A stretch of 5,550 bases of DNA from Bacteroidota bacterium (GTDB lineage: Bacteria; Bacteroidota; Bacteroidia; Bacteroidales; Marinifilaceae): positions 1 to 5,550 of the forward strand of contig JAEXFF010000372.1 in the NCBI GenBank assembly GCA_023400335.1. The letters are read 5' to 3'. Shown in pieces: positions 1 to 5,200 of this stretch. The notes under the pieces were generated by a model. That model had not been told where the DNA came from, made no database searches, and saw nothing but the letters and a program-made list of their open reading frames with translations. The position numbers were made by a program, and so were the translations under genes. Every line of letters begins with the position of its first letter. The first letter of the stretch is position 1.

Positions 1-345
1 GAACTGACAATAGAAATCAGAGAAGAAGGCCTGTTTTCTTTCCGGATAAACGAAATGTTAAGTCATATTTTAATCACCAATCTTTTAAAAAATGCAATGA
101 TTCATAGCCCGATCGGAGGAAAAATTCAAATTTATTTACAGGAAAAGGAAATAATCTTCTCCAACACCTCTACAGGCACTCCCTTAAACCCTGAAAAAAT
201 ATTTCAACGTTTTTATCATGCAGGCGATAAAAAGACGGAGTCAACCGGGTTAGGCCTGGCCATCGTCAAATCGATTGCAGATACTTACGCTCTGCAGATA
301 AATTATTTTTACACGGACCAGCACAATTTCAGTCTGAAAATATAA
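1..345 (+). CDS. Sensor histidine kinase, C-terminal ATPase domain (5' end outside window)
   Basis: The frame is open from base 1 and stops at TAA 343-345, giving the last 114 residues of a two-component sensor kinase. What is seen is a HATPase_c (GHKL) domain. An N box, NLLKNAMIHS, lies at visible residues 27-36, with N31 the expected Mg-ATP asparagine. A G1-like segment (NTSTGTPL, 55-62) is followed by the F box IFQRFY (67-72) and the G2 lid TGLGLAIVKSI (82-92). From the family, this domain binds ATP and phosphorylates a histidine in the missing DHp domain, which then passes phosphate to a response regulator. The G1 box has no DxG aspartate; NSG-type replacements occur in kinases of this phylum, so this alone does not argue for inactivity. 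The in-frame ATG at 55 lies inside the domain and is not the start. The signal sensed and the partner regulator cannot be read here. The neighbouring gene is convergent, so no operon link to the fimbrial genes is implied. Confidence 0.93.
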   Translation, partial: ELTIEIREEGLFSFRINEMLSHILITNLLKNAMIHSPIGGKIQIYLQEKEIIFSNTSTGTPLNPEKIFQRFYHAGDKKTESTGLGLAIVKSIADTYALQINYFYTDQHNFSLKI

Positions 346-361
346 ACAACTTCATAAATTT

Positions 362-404
362 AAAGCCCGGATATTCTCTTCTTTTAGATAAACATCCGGA
401 CTTT
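362..404. terminator. Stem-loop between convergent genes, likely bidirectional terminator
   Basis: The left arm AAAGCCCGGAT (362-372) pairs with the right arm ATCCGGACTTT (394-404) over 11 positions with one imperfect pair and a 21-nt loop. The imperfect pair is C-A in plus-strand RNA but a G-U wobble in minus-strand RNA. The A/T outer pairs give U-rich exits on both sides. It lies 16 nt past the kinase stop and 28 nt past the thioredoxin stop, where a shared terminator for convergent genes is expected. The U tracts are short, so termination efficiency is uncertain. Confidence 0.65.
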
Positions 405-432
405 TACATTTCTTATAGCTGAATAGCAGAAA

Positions 433-744
433 TTATCCCTTTTCTATATATTTTCCCACTATTTCTTCCAACTGTTCCTGGGACATCTCCCCACTTTGCC
501 GCCATACCTGATCCCCGTGATAAAAGAGCAAAAAAGTGGGTACTGATTGTACTCTGTAATAGCTCAACAATTTTTCGTTTTCGGGAGCATCAATATCATA
601 TCTTTCTACCCGTAAATTCTCTTTTTCTTTCTTTTCTACGCGGTCTAAAATAGGATGCATTTTTTGACAATGAGGGCACCAGCTCGCAAAAAACTCTACT
701 AATACCGGTTTATCCCCTTTTAATATTCCATTCAGTCTTACCAT
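433..744 (-). CDS. Thioredoxin-fold protein with CPHC active site
   Basis: A 103-residue single-domain thioredoxin, about the usual length for the family. The strand VLVEFFA (14-20) leads into the active site WCPHC (22-26), with redox cysteines C23 and C26. The thioredoxin cis-proline motif SVPTF has P69, and strands FLLF (71-74) and a helix after SGEMS complete the fold. No signal peptide or membrane segment is visible, so the protein should be cytoplasmic. Classical thioredoxins have CGPC. CPHC is the dipeptide of DsbA-type oxidases and generally makes the disulfide more oxidising, so the role could be reductase, oxidase or mixed-disulfide handling. The start ATG (744-742) is supported by an in-frame stop (TAA) just upstream and by a -7 element about 33 nt upstream. 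It lies 127 nt downstream of the last fimbrial gene on the same strand with no clear terminator between, so read-through is possible. A functional link to the fimbriae is not shown. I do not assign trxA because of the variant active site. Confidence 0.93.
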   Translation of the reverse strand: MVRLNGILKGDKPVLVEFFASWCPHCQKMHPILDRVEKKEKENLRVERYDIDAPENEKLLSYYRVQSVPTFLLFYHGDQVWRQSGEMSQEQLEEIVGKYIEKG

Positions 745-776
745 AATATTCTGATTTTATTTTATAAGTAACCCAT

Positions 777-784
777 CAAAATTA
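777..784 (-). promoter_or_regulatory. Candidate -7 element (TAATTTTG) for the thioredoxin gene
   Basis: Read on the minus strand the octamer is TAATTTTG, a full match to the Bacteroides sigma-ABfr -7 consensus TAnnTTTG. Transcription would begin near 770, giving a leader of roughly 25 nt before the ATG at 744. No clear -33 TTTG is seen at the usual 19-21 nt further upstream, which lowers confidence. Confidence 0.45.
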
Positions 785-871
785 ATTACACGTTCAGGAT
801 TATAATCGTCTTTATTAAAAGAGATTACGGAAATAGTAAAGCAGCCGGGGAACTTATAATGTTCATACAAT

Positions 872-1786
872 TTATATTTCTATTTCTCCTTCATCAATAA
901 TTTCCCATTTCCCATTTACTTCCACGGAGACAGACACTGTATTTTCCGTCGTGAATTCAACATTTACACGTGTGACCCTCCCCGAACGGAAAGTCAGCCG
1001 CCTATCGTCAATAATCAACTCATTCACCCGGTTTTCACCTTTTAATCTCACGTCTACGAGAGCCGGAAAACCTTCGTAAGTCGGGAATGTATTTATCCCC
1101 GTCCAATATTCATCCGATCCGGTAGGATCTAATTTTACCGATTTATATACGTAAGTGGTGTCCTGAAGTTCTTCTCCTTCCAAAAAATTTTCAGAAATTT
1201 CAGGAGGGAAAGTCTCCCAAATTATAATTTTACCGGCAATGTGTTCTACACTGAATTCCATATCTGTTACCCATTGGGGTGGATTAATCACTTTCATTTC
1301 CAAGCGCGATACCAGCATCTTGAGTTCTACCGGTATTTGATTATCTGCCCATACGTCAGCAGACTGAATGGCAGCCAGATATACAGCCGGTTCCTTATTT
1401 TCCAATATCCGGAAAGTTGCGGACAATTTTTCCGCCGAAGCCTTGTTCCAGCTCATAGCTTTTTCGTCCAAAAGATTGGCAACAAACAAAAACTGATAAC
1501 TTCCTGCTGCCAGTTTTACCGGAATAACGGGATGGTCTTTACAGTAAGCATAATCAAAACAAAAGGTAGTGTCCCGTTCCTTTCCCCGGAATGCTAAAAT
1601 ATCCAAACGGTCTGTAAAGGTATAATACGGTCTGTATCCGACAACTTCATTACCTTCAAACAAATAGGCTACATCTTTCATAATAAATGCAATGTCCCCC
1701 CTTGTCCGGCAACCGCATTTATCATTTATACAGCCTCCTAAAGCAAGTAATAACAAACCGGAAATAAATCCTATTCTATATTTCAT
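872..1786 (-). CDS. FimB/Mfa2-like fimbrial lipoprotein, fourth gene of cluster (possible anchor/tip)
   Basis: A 304-residue lipoprotein. The N-terminus MKYRIGFISGLLLLALGGC is a type II signal peptide with lipobox LGGC and lipidated C19. I chose this ATG (1786-1784) over an in-frame ATG at 1858, which would add 24 residues ahead of the signal peptide and overlap the previous gene. The chosen start is 2 nt after that gene's TAA, so translational coupling is likely. Family-type features are a first strand with DRLDILAF (59-66), the turn LAAGSYQFLFVAN (92-104), the strand LVSRLEMKV (158-166), and a second sandwich entered by FPTYEGFPALVDV (224-236). The end has SVEVNGKWEI. Extra cysteines at 24, 26, 76 and 82 could form disulfides; the first gene of the cluster has none beyond its lipid cysteine. 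The tract after C19 (INDKCGC) is not the acidic surface-export type. The segment before the first strand (C-x-C, then a strand) resembles FimB/Mfa2 anchors more than stalk subunits, but that assignment is inference. Family membership comes from pattern recognition, not a search. Confidence 0.85.
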   Translation of the reverse strand: MKYRIGFISGLLLLALGGCINDKCGCRTRGDIAFIMKDVAYLFEGNEVVGYRPYYTFTDRLDILAFRGKERDTTFCFDYAYCKDHPVIPVKLAAGSYQFLFVANLLDEKAMSWNKASAEKLSATFRILENKEPAVYLAAIQSADVWADNQIPVELKMLVSRLEMKVINPPQWVTDMEFSVEHIAGKIIIWETFPPEISENFLEGEELQDTTYVYKSVKLDPTGSDEYWTGINTFPTYEGFPALVDVRLKGENRVNELIIDDRRLTFRSGRVTRVNVEFTTENTVSVSVEVNGKWEIIDEGEIEI

Positions 1787-1788
1787 CT

Positions 1789-2718
1789 TTATAAAGGTTT
1801 TAAAGGAAATTCTGGTAATACAATATTCCGCCAATCCCAGGCAAAAAAATAAACGCATGAAAATTCAAAACTCAATAATGCCCCACAGGCCGAATTTATC
1901 CTTCCGGTCAGGTACAGGTAATGATCCGGGTCTAACTGCACAGGCACTGATTTATACCTTTTTTGCCCGTTCTTTGCCTGAAAAATCAATTCTAATTCCG
2001 AGGAATCACGGGCAGAAGGGAAGGTAAACATATCGAAAAAGATCGTATCCTGCAGATAAACATCTTCATTTTTCATTCGAAACACACGTTGCTCTGATTG
2101 CGTTGTCCCCGAATAAGTCCCATCCAGATGAATACGATAAGCTATATCTTTTAAAGTCATTCTTATGGTATCAATCTGATAAGGTATACTATACAATTTC
2201 AACAAAATCCGGCTGACAATCCGGTGTAATTCTATCCGGACAATTTGGCTATTGCTCCCGGCCTGAATATCTTTCTCCCCTAAAAAATAAGCCCAGTATA
2301 ATCCATCTTCCGGATAAGTAAAATAAAAATCAGCAGGTACGGCATCCCCGGCCGGAGAAGCCTCCCTTTTTTCTACCTGAGCATTTCCTATAACGTATAA
2401 ACGGTAATTACCCAAAGGCAATTCCGAATGGAATAATTTTGATTCCGTATAATTTTCTCCGGGAGAAACCGCCGATTCCAGTTTATTTATATCATTCCTG
2501 TTTAATTCCGCCAGTTTCCGATAAAACACATATTCGCCTTTACTATTTTCCCTAAAAGCATATATCGTCAGATAGCCAATATAATCAGAGAAATCATTTA
2601 TCCCCTGAAGGGCCATGCTAATACGGACATAATTCGTAGTACCGGAAGAAGAGGACAGCTCGTCTGTACAACCGCTTATTCCTATACAGAATAACAAAAT
2701 ACCAATAAACTGTCTCAT
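1789..2718 (-). CDS. FimB/Mfa2-like fimbrial lipoprotein, third gene of cluster
   Basis: A 309-residue lipoprotein with signal peptide MRQFIGILLFCIGISGC (lipobox ISGC, lipidated C17) followed by TDELSSSSG, a moderately acidic and serine-rich linker. Two beta-sandwich modules are suggested. The first has IGYLTIYAFREN (47-58) and PLGNYRLYVIGN (101-112), then the FYFTYP segment (131-136). The second module begins around ELHRIVSRILLKL (163-175), then has IAYRIHLDGTYSG (192-204), FTFPSA (231-236) and the strand-rich YLYLTGRI (267-274). The C-terminus has a strand with FFAWDW (291-296), comparable to the tryptophan ends of its neighbours. The match of these blocks, in the same order, to the other three proteins identifies them as paralogues. 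By family knowledge such proteins are exported through the outer membrane as lipoproteins and join pilus shafts, tips or anchors by strand exchange. No Arg/Lys lies between the first strand (VRISMALQG) and YLTIYAF, so a FimA-like processing site is not apparent. A 17-nt palindrome lies directly before its start. Confidence 0.85.
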   Translation of the reverse strand: MRQFIGILLFCIGISGCTDELSSSSGTTNYVRISMALQGINDFSDYIGYLTIYAFRENSKGEYVFYRKLAELNRNDINKLESAVSPGENYTESKLFHSELPLGNYRLYVIGNAQVEKREASPAGDAVPADFYFTYPEDGLYWAYFLGEKDIQAGSNSQIVRIELHRIVSRILLKLYSIPYQIDTIRMTLKDIAYRIHLDGTYSGTTQSEQRVFRMKNEDVYLQDTIFFDMFTFPSARDSSELELIFQAKNGQKRYKSVPVQLDPDHYLYLTGRINSACGALLSFEFSCVYFFAWDWRNIVLPEFPLKPL

Positions 2719-2725
2719 AAGGACA

Positions 2726-2742
2726 ACTTTTAATTTAAAAGT
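2726..2742. repeat. Perfect AT-rich palindrome in the leader of the third fimbrillin gene
   Basis: ACTTTTAA (2726-2733) and TTAAAAGT (2735-2742) are perfect inverted copies around one central base. The element sits 7 nt upstream of the ATG at 2718 in the 73-nt gap between the second and third genes. With a one-base centre it would fold poorly as RNA, so a protein operator is more natural than a hairpin. Chance is also possible in such AT-rich sequence. Confidence 0.4.
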
Positions 2743-2769
2743 GCTCTAAAAATAAACAGCCCCAGAAAT

Positions 2770-2783
2770 TCCGAATAATCGGA
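2770..2783 (-). other. Small tetraloop stem just after the second fimbrillin gene
   Basis: On the minus strand TCCGA (2783-2779) and TCGGA (2774-2770) pair as a 5-bp stem with a 4-nt loop. It starts 8 nt past the TAA at 2794-2792. No uridine run follows, so it is not a convincing terminator. It could protect the 3' end of a processed transcript or tune expression of the downstream genes, or be chance. Confidence 0.25.
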
Positions 2784-2791
2784 CAAAACTG

Positions 2792-3640
2792 TTATTCTTC
2801 CTTTATCAGCCAAAAATCCAAGTCTTCCGGTTCTGCAATATCCGGAAGAAAAGCATTTGCTTTCTGGGCCGTAGAACCGAATCCGCAGCTGATGTTGATA
2901 TCTTCCGAGCCCCCCAATGAAAAAGGTTGGGATTGTCCCCGGTATAAGGGGTTTCCCTGAAGATCATACCCATAAACTTCCAGAAAACTTTTTCCTCCCT
3001 GCGGATAAGAAGCCAGTGATTTCAGGTGAATAACCGGACTACTACCGGCAGTAACCGTAATCTCTGCAGAAATGGAAGGTTGAGCAGCCTGAGGTAAATT
3101 CTCTAAAACCATAGAAATTCCCGCTACAGTATTCCGTAGGTACACTTTTACCCGTTCGATACCGGAAGGTATATTCCGTACCGTTAAAGCAATCCGGGAA
3201 GACAATATCACTATTCCGGCTCCGATCCGGTTTGTTTCACCCGCTTGTACATAATTCCGGGTAAAATACAAATCCGGAGGTTGTGTACCGTCTGAATAGT
3301 CAATAATACCGTTTTCCACGGAAGGAATCCCTTCAAAACGAATATGTTTCATATCGCCATTTCCGATGAAAATCATCTGGTAATATCCGGCCGGCAACTC
3401 AAAGGAATAAGTTGTAAAATCTTCTTTCGGACCTTCTATTTCCATCTGGCAAACTAAGGTGTCCCCTTTCTCCAGCTGCCTAAAAAAAAATACCTGGGAT
3501 CTCTCTACCCATGGCACAGAAGAGGCGGGCAAATGAATGACAGTTGCCCTCCCTTCGGCTTCACAGGGTATATCCATACGATCTGTACAGCCGATCAGCC
3601 CCAGACCACTCAAATACCCCCAGATAATCAGATTTTTCAT
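2792..3640 (-). CDS. FimB/Mfa2-like fimbrial lipoprotein, second gene of cluster
   Basis: A 282-residue lipoprotein. The signal peptide MKNLIIWGYLSGLGLIGC has lipobox LIGC and lipidated C18. The ATG at 3640-3638 is the start; a TTG one codon earlier adds nothing. The mature protein begins TDRMDIPCEAEG, without a strong acidic tract. Shared family blocks are a strand with SQVFFFRQL (48-56), the turn ELPAGYYQMIFIGN (81-94), PPDLYFTRNYV (121-131), SSRIALTVRNIP (137-148), and a final module with FLEVYGYDLQGNPLY (209-223). The tail ends in LDFWLIKEE, so a tryptophan near the C-terminus is kept. Cysteines besides C18 are at 26, 64 and 252. It is the shortest of the four but within the normal range for this family. 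It begins 29 nt after the first gene and is followed by a 73-nt gap with a small stem and a palindrome. Its exact place in the pilus (shaft, accessory or tip) cannot be told from the sequence. Confidence 0.83.
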   Translation of the reverse strand: MKNLIIWGYLSGLGLIGCTDRMDIPCEAEGRATVIHLPASSVPWVERSQVFFFRQLEKGDTLVCQMEIEGPKEDFTTYSFELPAGYYQMIFIGNGDMKHIRFEGIPSVENGIIDYSDGTQPPDLYFTRNYVQAGETNRIGAGIVILSSRIALTVRNIPSGIERVKVYLRNTVAGISMVLENLPQAAQPSISAEITVTAGSSPVIHLKSLASYPQGGKSFLEVYGYDLQGNPLYRGQSQPFSLGGSEDINISCGFGSTAQKANAFLPDIAEPEDLDFWLIKEE

Positions 3641-3669
3641 CAAATAATCATCCCGGTTTCAGTTTCCTA

Positions 3670-4662
3670 TTAAATGACAATATTGGGTTCCTGATCGACA
3701 TTCCATTCGACATCTGCAGAAATGGAAAGAGTCAACCTTACATCCCAGACCCCACCGGATTCCTCTGCTTCGATGGTAGCAGTTAATTTTGTAATCGTAT
3801 TTGCTTTTAATACATAAGAATTCTGTAATGGTATGGTAATTACCTGTCCGTTATCCAGATAGAACAACAAAGTAAAAGCCGACTGTTCCCCGCTAACCGT
3901 AGGTAAAGTAATTAAAGCAAGCGGTAAAGTACTCTGATCTTCGGTAAAACGATAACGATTGCTCTGAGTGACCGAAATGATGCGGTTACTTAAAAAACTA
4001 CCGGTCATATTAAAAGCTCCGTAAGTATTCTGGATTTCAACGTCGATACGATTTACTGCAGCCGGAACATTTTGTAAGGTCAGAGCAAACATCGCTACTT
4101 TTCTGTAAAGTGTCAGAGAAGGAGCAACAGGCATTGCAGATCCCAGCACAATCCGGTCGGTCATTCCGAAAAAAATCCGGGGAGAAGTACTTCCGTCCGT
4201 AACCGAAGCAATGACCTCCTGCATCGTACTGCCCACATTTATAGCCGACAGCGTCGCATTACTTAATGCATTTCCCACGGAATCCCTCATATTTCCGACC
4301 CCCACTATAACATAATTCCCAATCGGCAAATTTTCGAAATTTACATTTTTAGGTTCAGTAAAACCGGCAGCAGCCTCCGTCGATCCATTATCCAGCTCAT
4401 CCAATTGAGCCTTTGTAAAGGAAACACTTTCCCTCAACAGATAAATCCCATTTGTATTCTCACGGAATAACAATAGATCCAATGACTTTACATATTCCGT
4501 TAGTTCATCCCCGACATGTGTTCCAACCCTGCCTGTAACTGCCAGATTTATTACGCCGGGACCTTCCCCAGGTTTGCCGGTTGTCCCGTCATTGTCATCA
4601 TCACTACAAGCCGTGAAAAAAGCCAAAATAACAATCAATAAAAGGAAAAAAAATTTTTTCAT
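3670..4662 (-). CDS. FimA/Mfa-like fimbrillin lipoprotein, first gene of cluster (possible stalk subunit)
   Basis: A 330-residue lipoprotein beginning MKKFFFLLLIVILAFFTAC (lipobox FTAC, lipidated C19). I prefer the ATG at 4662 because it places Lys-Lys at the N-terminus of the signal peptide; an in-frame ATG at 4671 would add only M-W-D. SDDDNDG follows C19, matching the Ser-Asp-rich surface-export signal known for Bacteroides lipoproteins. The mature protein contains VINLAVTGR (37-45), VKSLDLLLFREN (58-69), the turn NLPIGNYVIVGVGN (111-124), PRIFFGM (161-167), TLYRKVAMFALTL (184-196), ITLPTVSGEQSAFTLLFYL (251-269) and a C-terminal strand pair ending SADVEWNV (315-322). From memory the N-terminal layout (strand, Arg, then VGDE and the next strand) and the C-terminal 'x-V-x-W' end resemble P. 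gingivalis FimA, whose Arg46-Ala47 bond is cut before assembly. R45-V46 would be the equivalent here. It has no cysteine except C19. Lead position and these traits suggest the main shaft subunit, but this is inference. Confidence 0.85.
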   Translation of the reverse strand: MKKFFFLLLIVILAFFTACSDDDNDGTTGKPGEGPGVINLAVTGRVGTHVGDELTEYVKSLDLLLFRENTNGIYLLRESVSFTKAQLDELDNGSTEAAAGFTEPKNVNFENLPIGNYVIVGVGNMRDSVGNALSNATLSAINVGSTMQEVIASVTDGSTSPRIFFGMTDRIVLGSAMPVAPSLTLYRKVAMFALTLQNVPAAVNRIDVEIQNTYGAFNMTGSFLSNRIISVTQSNRYRFTEDQSTLPLALITLPTVSGEQSAFTLLFYLDNGQVITIPLQNSYVLKANTITKLTATIEAEESGGVWDVRLTLSISADVEWNVDQEPNIVI

Positions 4663-4750
4663 ATCCCACATTTTATAATTACTGATTGGTTATACTTTCC
4701 TTTTCTTCACTTTGTTACATCAGAAAAAACAAAAAGACAAAAACAGATTG

Positions 4751-4780
4751 CAAATCTTATTTTCTATTTTCTGCCCCAAA
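4751..4780 (-). promoter_or_regulatory. Candidate promoter of the fimbrial operon
   Basis: On the minus strand a TTTG (4780-4777) is followed after an 18-nt spacer by AAGATTTG (4758-4751), one mismatch from the -7 consensus TAnnTTTG. Transcription would begin near 4745, leaving a leader of about 80 nt. The -7 overlaps a small inverted repeat, AGATT-GCA-AATCT (4745-4757), where a regulator could bind. The spacer is one to three bases shorter than the usual 19-21 nt. No better candidate is seen between here and the gene start. Confidence 0.35.
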
Positions 4781-4933
4781 CAGTTTTCTCTGCCAATCTT
4801 TTAATATCCCACCCTCTCCAAAACAATACTCCTATCTACTCTTTCCTCTTCCTGCTGTTCACTAAATCAAGACCTTACTTCTCCACAAAATATTTGTCTA
4901 AAAACTTTTCCGCATCAAACCCGTAAATACTCT
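4781..4933. other. Intergenic stretch, no gene recognised, pyrimidine-rich
   Basis: This is the left part of the divergent intergenic region. The plus strand is strongly pyrimidine-rich around 4781-4860 (mostly C and T, few G), so the minus strand is purine-rich. Minus-strand reading yields only a short frame of about 22 codons without a start codon. No tRNA, other stable RNA or insertion-sequence end is visible. It may hold upstream regulatory sites for the fimbrial operon. Confidence 0.5.
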
Positions 4934-4941
4934 TATATTTG
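4934..4941 (+). promoter_or_regulatory. Candidate -7 element TATATTTG (plus strand)
   Basis: TATATTTG followed by C is a full match to TAnnTTTG and looks like a typical Bacteroides promoter core. A clear TTTG -33 element is missing at the right distance. If used for yaaA, the leader would be about 250 nt and would carry the octamer array. Confidence 0.45.
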
Positions 4942-4995
4942 CAAAATAAAAAACGTCCGTAAAACCAGAACAAAAGGTGAAATGCAGCTTTAAAA

Positions 4996-5003
4996 TAAAT
5001 TTG
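4996..5003 (+). promoter_or_regulatory. Candidate -7 element TAAATTTG (plus strand)
   Basis: TAAATTTG also fits TAnnTTTG and lies about 30 nt upstream of a tiny open reading frame (5035) and about 200 nt upstream of yaaA. It overlaps by one base the 8-bp palindrome GTTTAAAC (5003-5010). No convincing -33 element is present, and matches to this consensus arise easily in AT-rich sequence. Confidence 0.3.
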
Positions 5004-5034
5004 TTTAAACGATTATATTTTTAATTCAGAACCT

Positions 5035-5112
5035 ATGTTTTTTTTAAATAAAATATTTTCAATTGCCGGAACTGAAATTTCTGATAAATTCTCTTTTACA
5101 CAAAACTCCTGA
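5035..5112 (+). CDS. Possible very small open reading frame (25 codons), unproven
   Basis: An ATG at 5035 opens a frame of 25 codons closed by TGA at 5110-5112. The peptide begins MFFLNKIFSIAG and ends SFTQNS: a hydrophobic start and polar end. No family is recognised. Its only support is a -7-like element at 4996-5003 at a reasonable distance. It could equally be unstructured leader sequence of yaaA. Confidence 0.12.
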   Translation: MFFLNKIFSIAGTEISDKFSFTQNS

Positions 5113-5184
5113 ATATTCAAACATTTAAATTCTTAAACATTTATACATTTATACAATTATACATTTTCCTACTTGAACATTTAA
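5113..5184 (+). repeat. Phased 8-bp tandem repeat array, nine degenerate units
   Basis: Units keep an exact 8-bp register with consensus ACATTTAW. ACATTTAA occurs at 5121 and 5177, ACATTTAT at 5137 and 5145, ACAATTAT at 5153 and ACATTTTC at 5161. Weaker units are at 5113, 5129 and 5169. The array ends 16 nt before the yaaA ATG, so it lies in the promoter or leader of that gene. Across unit junctions the series reads TAcaTTTA, close to the -7 core TAnnTTTG but lacking the final G. A 10-bp palindrome TGAATATTCA (5110-5119) marks the left edge. Such arrays can vary in copy number by slippage or bind a repeated protein; neither is shown here. Confidence 0.8.
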
Positions 5185-5200
5185 ATCCACACCCAAGCCT

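Noticed and set aside
841..871. Terminator after the fourth fimbrillin gene
   Set aside because: Only a short CCGG-centred palindrome is present, with no stable stem or uridine run on the minus strand.
1241..1597. Plus-strand open reading frame of 118 codons
   Set aside because: Lies wholly antisense to the fourth fimbrillin gene, whose protein has clear family features; the plus-strand translation resembles no known protein.
1787..1858. N-terminal extension of the fourth fimbrillin from an ATG at 1858
   Set aside because: It would put 24 residues ahead of an ideal lipoprotein signal peptide and overlap the third gene by 70 nt; the ATG at 1786 is far better.
1692..2027. Plus-strand open reading frame of 111 codons
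   Set aside because: Antisense across the junction of the third and fourth fimbrillin genes; the composition is that of a shadow frame.
5113..5184. CRISPR array
   Set aside because: Units are 8 bp with no spacers, far from CRISPR repeat-spacer structure.
4663..5200. Invertible promoter (phase-variable switch) for the fimbrial operon
   Set aside because: Searched by eye for long inverted repeats flanking the promoter; only short palindromes were found and no recombinase gene is in the window.
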